Below, piece after piece: positions 62,643 through 64,000 of a DNA stretch of 64,000 nucleotides. The DNA is taken from positions 24,393,615 to 24,457,614 of the forward strand of contig OW203723.1 of the NCBI GenBank assembly GCA_934045075.1, written 5' to 3'. Source of the DNA: Yponomeuta sedellus (taxonomy: Eukaryota; Arthropoda; Insecta; Lepidoptera; Yponomeutidae). The notes below the pieces were generated by a model, which ran no database searches, had not been told where the DNA came from, and saw only the letters and a list, made by a program, of their open reading frames with translations. The position numbers and the translations under genes were made by a program. Position 1 is the first letter of the stretch, and each line of letters opens with the position of its first letter.

Positions 62643-62805
62643 CTACAGATGATATTCAAAATTTAAAGTATAGATCATTGTCGACACGCATAATACTAAG
62701 TCTAGAACAAAAACCAATGCACCAAACACCAAAACAAAGAAAATTACATCCAAATGAATAGGAAACCCTGTTATTCTGACGGTGAGCGCATCATTTGCGC
62801 AACGC
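62643..62805 (-). CDS. Candidate exon with one membrane segment (unidentified)
   Basis: On the minus strand a strong acceptor (TTGTTGCTGTTGTAATATTTTCAG region, AG at 62806-62807) opens a frame of 53 codons to a TAG at 62643-62645. Its start is RCANDALTVRITGFPIHLD, then a hydrophobic stretch VIFFVLVFGALVFVLDLVL and CVSTMIYTLNFEYHL. The exon would enter with one base completing a codon. The stop overlaps a possible donor (CTGTAG|GTATAT), so it may be terminal or internal. The single hydrophobic span of about 23 residues suggests a transmembrane helix, but AT-rich DNA often encodes such stretches by chance. No family recognised, and no partner exon seen. Confidence 0.3.
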
Positions 62806-63237
62806 CTGAAAATATTACAACAGCAACAATTCACATAGTTACATGCGTGCGTACGACGCCTCTGCAGGCGCTGCGACGGCGACATAAACTTGTGCATCAC
62901 AAACGTGCAGTTACCATCAGCCATGCAAGTGGGAGACAAACGGACATGTTTTATTCTCTAACGTCATTGGTCTTAGTGGTCTATGTCTAAGTAGAGGGTG
63001 GTTCGTTTATTACGCAAGACAGTTTTAACAGCTTCCAGACACGCGCTCTCCCCAATGTTAGAAAAGTAGCGTAAGTCGTTTTTGCATAAGGTTCAACCAC
63101 CTCATGTAAAAAATACTTATTTGGACATTTAATAAAGCTGAGGAGTACCTTGCGCTCGACATTATAATGTTCCGAATTACGCCAATAAAAATTAGAAAAT
63201 AACAACGTCCAAATTACTTATTAATTGCGTTATTTGG

Positions 63238-63365
63238 AAAAAGACGTTTCCGCTAAAACACTCCTCAAATTCCGTTTAAATAGTCTGAGGTACAGTCTTT
63301 CACTCTATATATACTATTTAAACTGCAACTAAGGAGTGCTTTAAGAAATTGCGGTTTTATCATCA
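63238..63365. mobile_element. Family E-like MITE, diverged
   Basis: TTCCGCTAAAACACTCCTCAA and TTCCGTTTAAATAGTCTGAGG oppose CTGCAACTAAGGAGTGCTTTAA and GAAATTGCGG. The arms are inverted and related to 61968-62107, with a TATATATACTATTTAAACTG centre. Confidence 0.5.
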
Positions 63366-63369
63366 AGAC

Positions 63370-63870
63370 TAGGTATGTATGTTATTTAAGTTTTTATTAA
63401 TGTTTCTGTTGAACTCACAAAAAAACTGATAAACTGTAGAGCGCATGGGAAATTTATGACATGTTTTGACCCAATTTGCAATTTAACACACTGAATCTCC
63501 AAGATATATTAATATAAATTAAGCCCGTAATTGGCCAAAGATAAATTATATTTATAACAGTGAATACTGCTGTGCTGTGGGTTTTGTAAATAAATACAAT
63601 AAATTAAAATATTTAATAATTGTAATTGTAACACAAGTTGGTCGAATTAGCATCGAGAGCACTATAGGCGACCATTGACGAATTATTTATTTATTTAACA
63701 GCAATACAATTACAATAATCAATAGGAGCGTAATAATATGCACATGCAGCCAGTAACAGATTTTACTATGTAGTTTAGAAAATTGTATTGAAGTCCACTG
63801 TGGTATATTTTAAAGGATCCCATAGATAACTATGGCCAATTTCCTTAGAGAATAGGAACGTTCCATGCTC
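63370..63870. other. No recognised gene
   Basis: AT-rich. A LINE-tail-like TTATTTATTTATTTAACAG followed by CAATACAATTACAATAATC lies at about 63684-63722. Confidence 0.35.
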
Positions 63871-64000
63871 ATCAAAGTGCGTCCTTACGTTGGAGCGCGT
63901 CTCGAAGCGCGATGGCCAGCGTTGACAGCGTGCCGCTGACCGCTGGGTGGTGCCGCGCGAAAATGCGGGCGTCTAGCGGTCAAAATGATGCTGGTTCAAC
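63871..64000. repeat. GC-rich element truncated by the window edge
   Basis: An abrupt GC-rich block: GCGCGTCTCGAAGCGCGATGG, CCAGCGTTGACAGCGTGCCG, CTGACCGCTGGGTGG, TGCCGCGCGAAAATGCGGGCG and TCTAGCGGTCAAAATG. It contains CCAGCGTTG and CCGCTGG as well as GACCGCT and AGCGGTC inverted words. It could be the end of a GC-rich MITE or a coding exon; no long frame distinguishes them within 130 bp. Confidence 0.35.

Overview
This is repeat-dominated nuclear DNA of an insect, most likely a moth or butterfly (Lepidoptera). The evidence is indirect: short TAGGTA/TACCTA runs, tRNA-headed SINEs and SINE/LINE tails of the types common in Lepidoptera (CCACTGCTGGACATAG, CAGCAGTGGGACATA, GGTTGATGATG), RTE-type and CR1/jockey-like LINE 3' ends, and an AT-rich background. 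There is no bacterial gene layout, operon or CRISPR array. No complete protein-coding gene lies in the window. Nearly all long open frames are accidents of repeats. I see no new multi-gene system; what stands out is the transposon record. || Host-gene candidates. Three minus-strand pieces in the left quarter look like exons: a first coding exon with a signal peptide or signal anchor (14524-14617, clean GTGAGT donor), a terminal exon with stop and AATAAA (6580-7140), and a GC-rich internal exon with good splice sites (4997-5199). A weaker minus-strand candidate, a membrane-segment exon, lies at 62643-62805, and a CpG-rich promoter-like patch lies at 41900-42250. None could be assigned to a family. 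|| Repeat families, named here for cross-reference. A: about 370-bp SINE ending ACATACAAGGGTTGAT(GATG), about 18 pieces. B: tRNA-headed SINE with a ...GGCCTGTGCCCTGCAGT... 3' part. C: about 230-bp element with a GAAGAA tail. D: LINE-like 3' end with a GTTATGTTATG tail. E: hairpin MITE with AACACGATTCC. F: Helitron-like element. G: tRNA-derived SINE ending GGTTAGTGCATTAAAAATA. H: LINE 3' end with CAATAAA. I: AAAGGCGAAAGTTTGTGAG repeat. K and L: further tRNA-headed SINEs. LINE ORF tails belong to a CR1/jockey-like group (8.1, 10.0, 22.7, 28.6, 54.3 kb) and an RTE group (6.4, 18.6, 23.6, 39.1, 59.5 kb). || Layout. 0-5 kb: hairpin, Tc1/mariner-type MITE, degenerate GATC-rich repeat. 5-15 kb: exon candidates among SINE and LINE pieces. 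15.9-17.5 kb: a 1.6-kb DNA transposon with 150-bp GC-rich inverted ends and an 8-bp duplication. 18-23.8 kb: nested SINEs. 24-25.2 kb: a perfect 1,229-bp TTTA array. 25-36 kb: mostly unique AT-rich DNA with scattered SINEs. 37-45 kb: a stacked insertion and a pair of inverted MITEs. 47-53 kb: nested MITE/SINE and several hairpins. 55.7 kb: a 200-N gap. 56.2-57.15 kb: a 47-bp minisatellite with higher-order structure. 57-64 kb: further SINEs, hairpins, RTE remains and a GC-rich element cut by the window edge. Target-site duplications visible by eye let much of the order of insertion be read.
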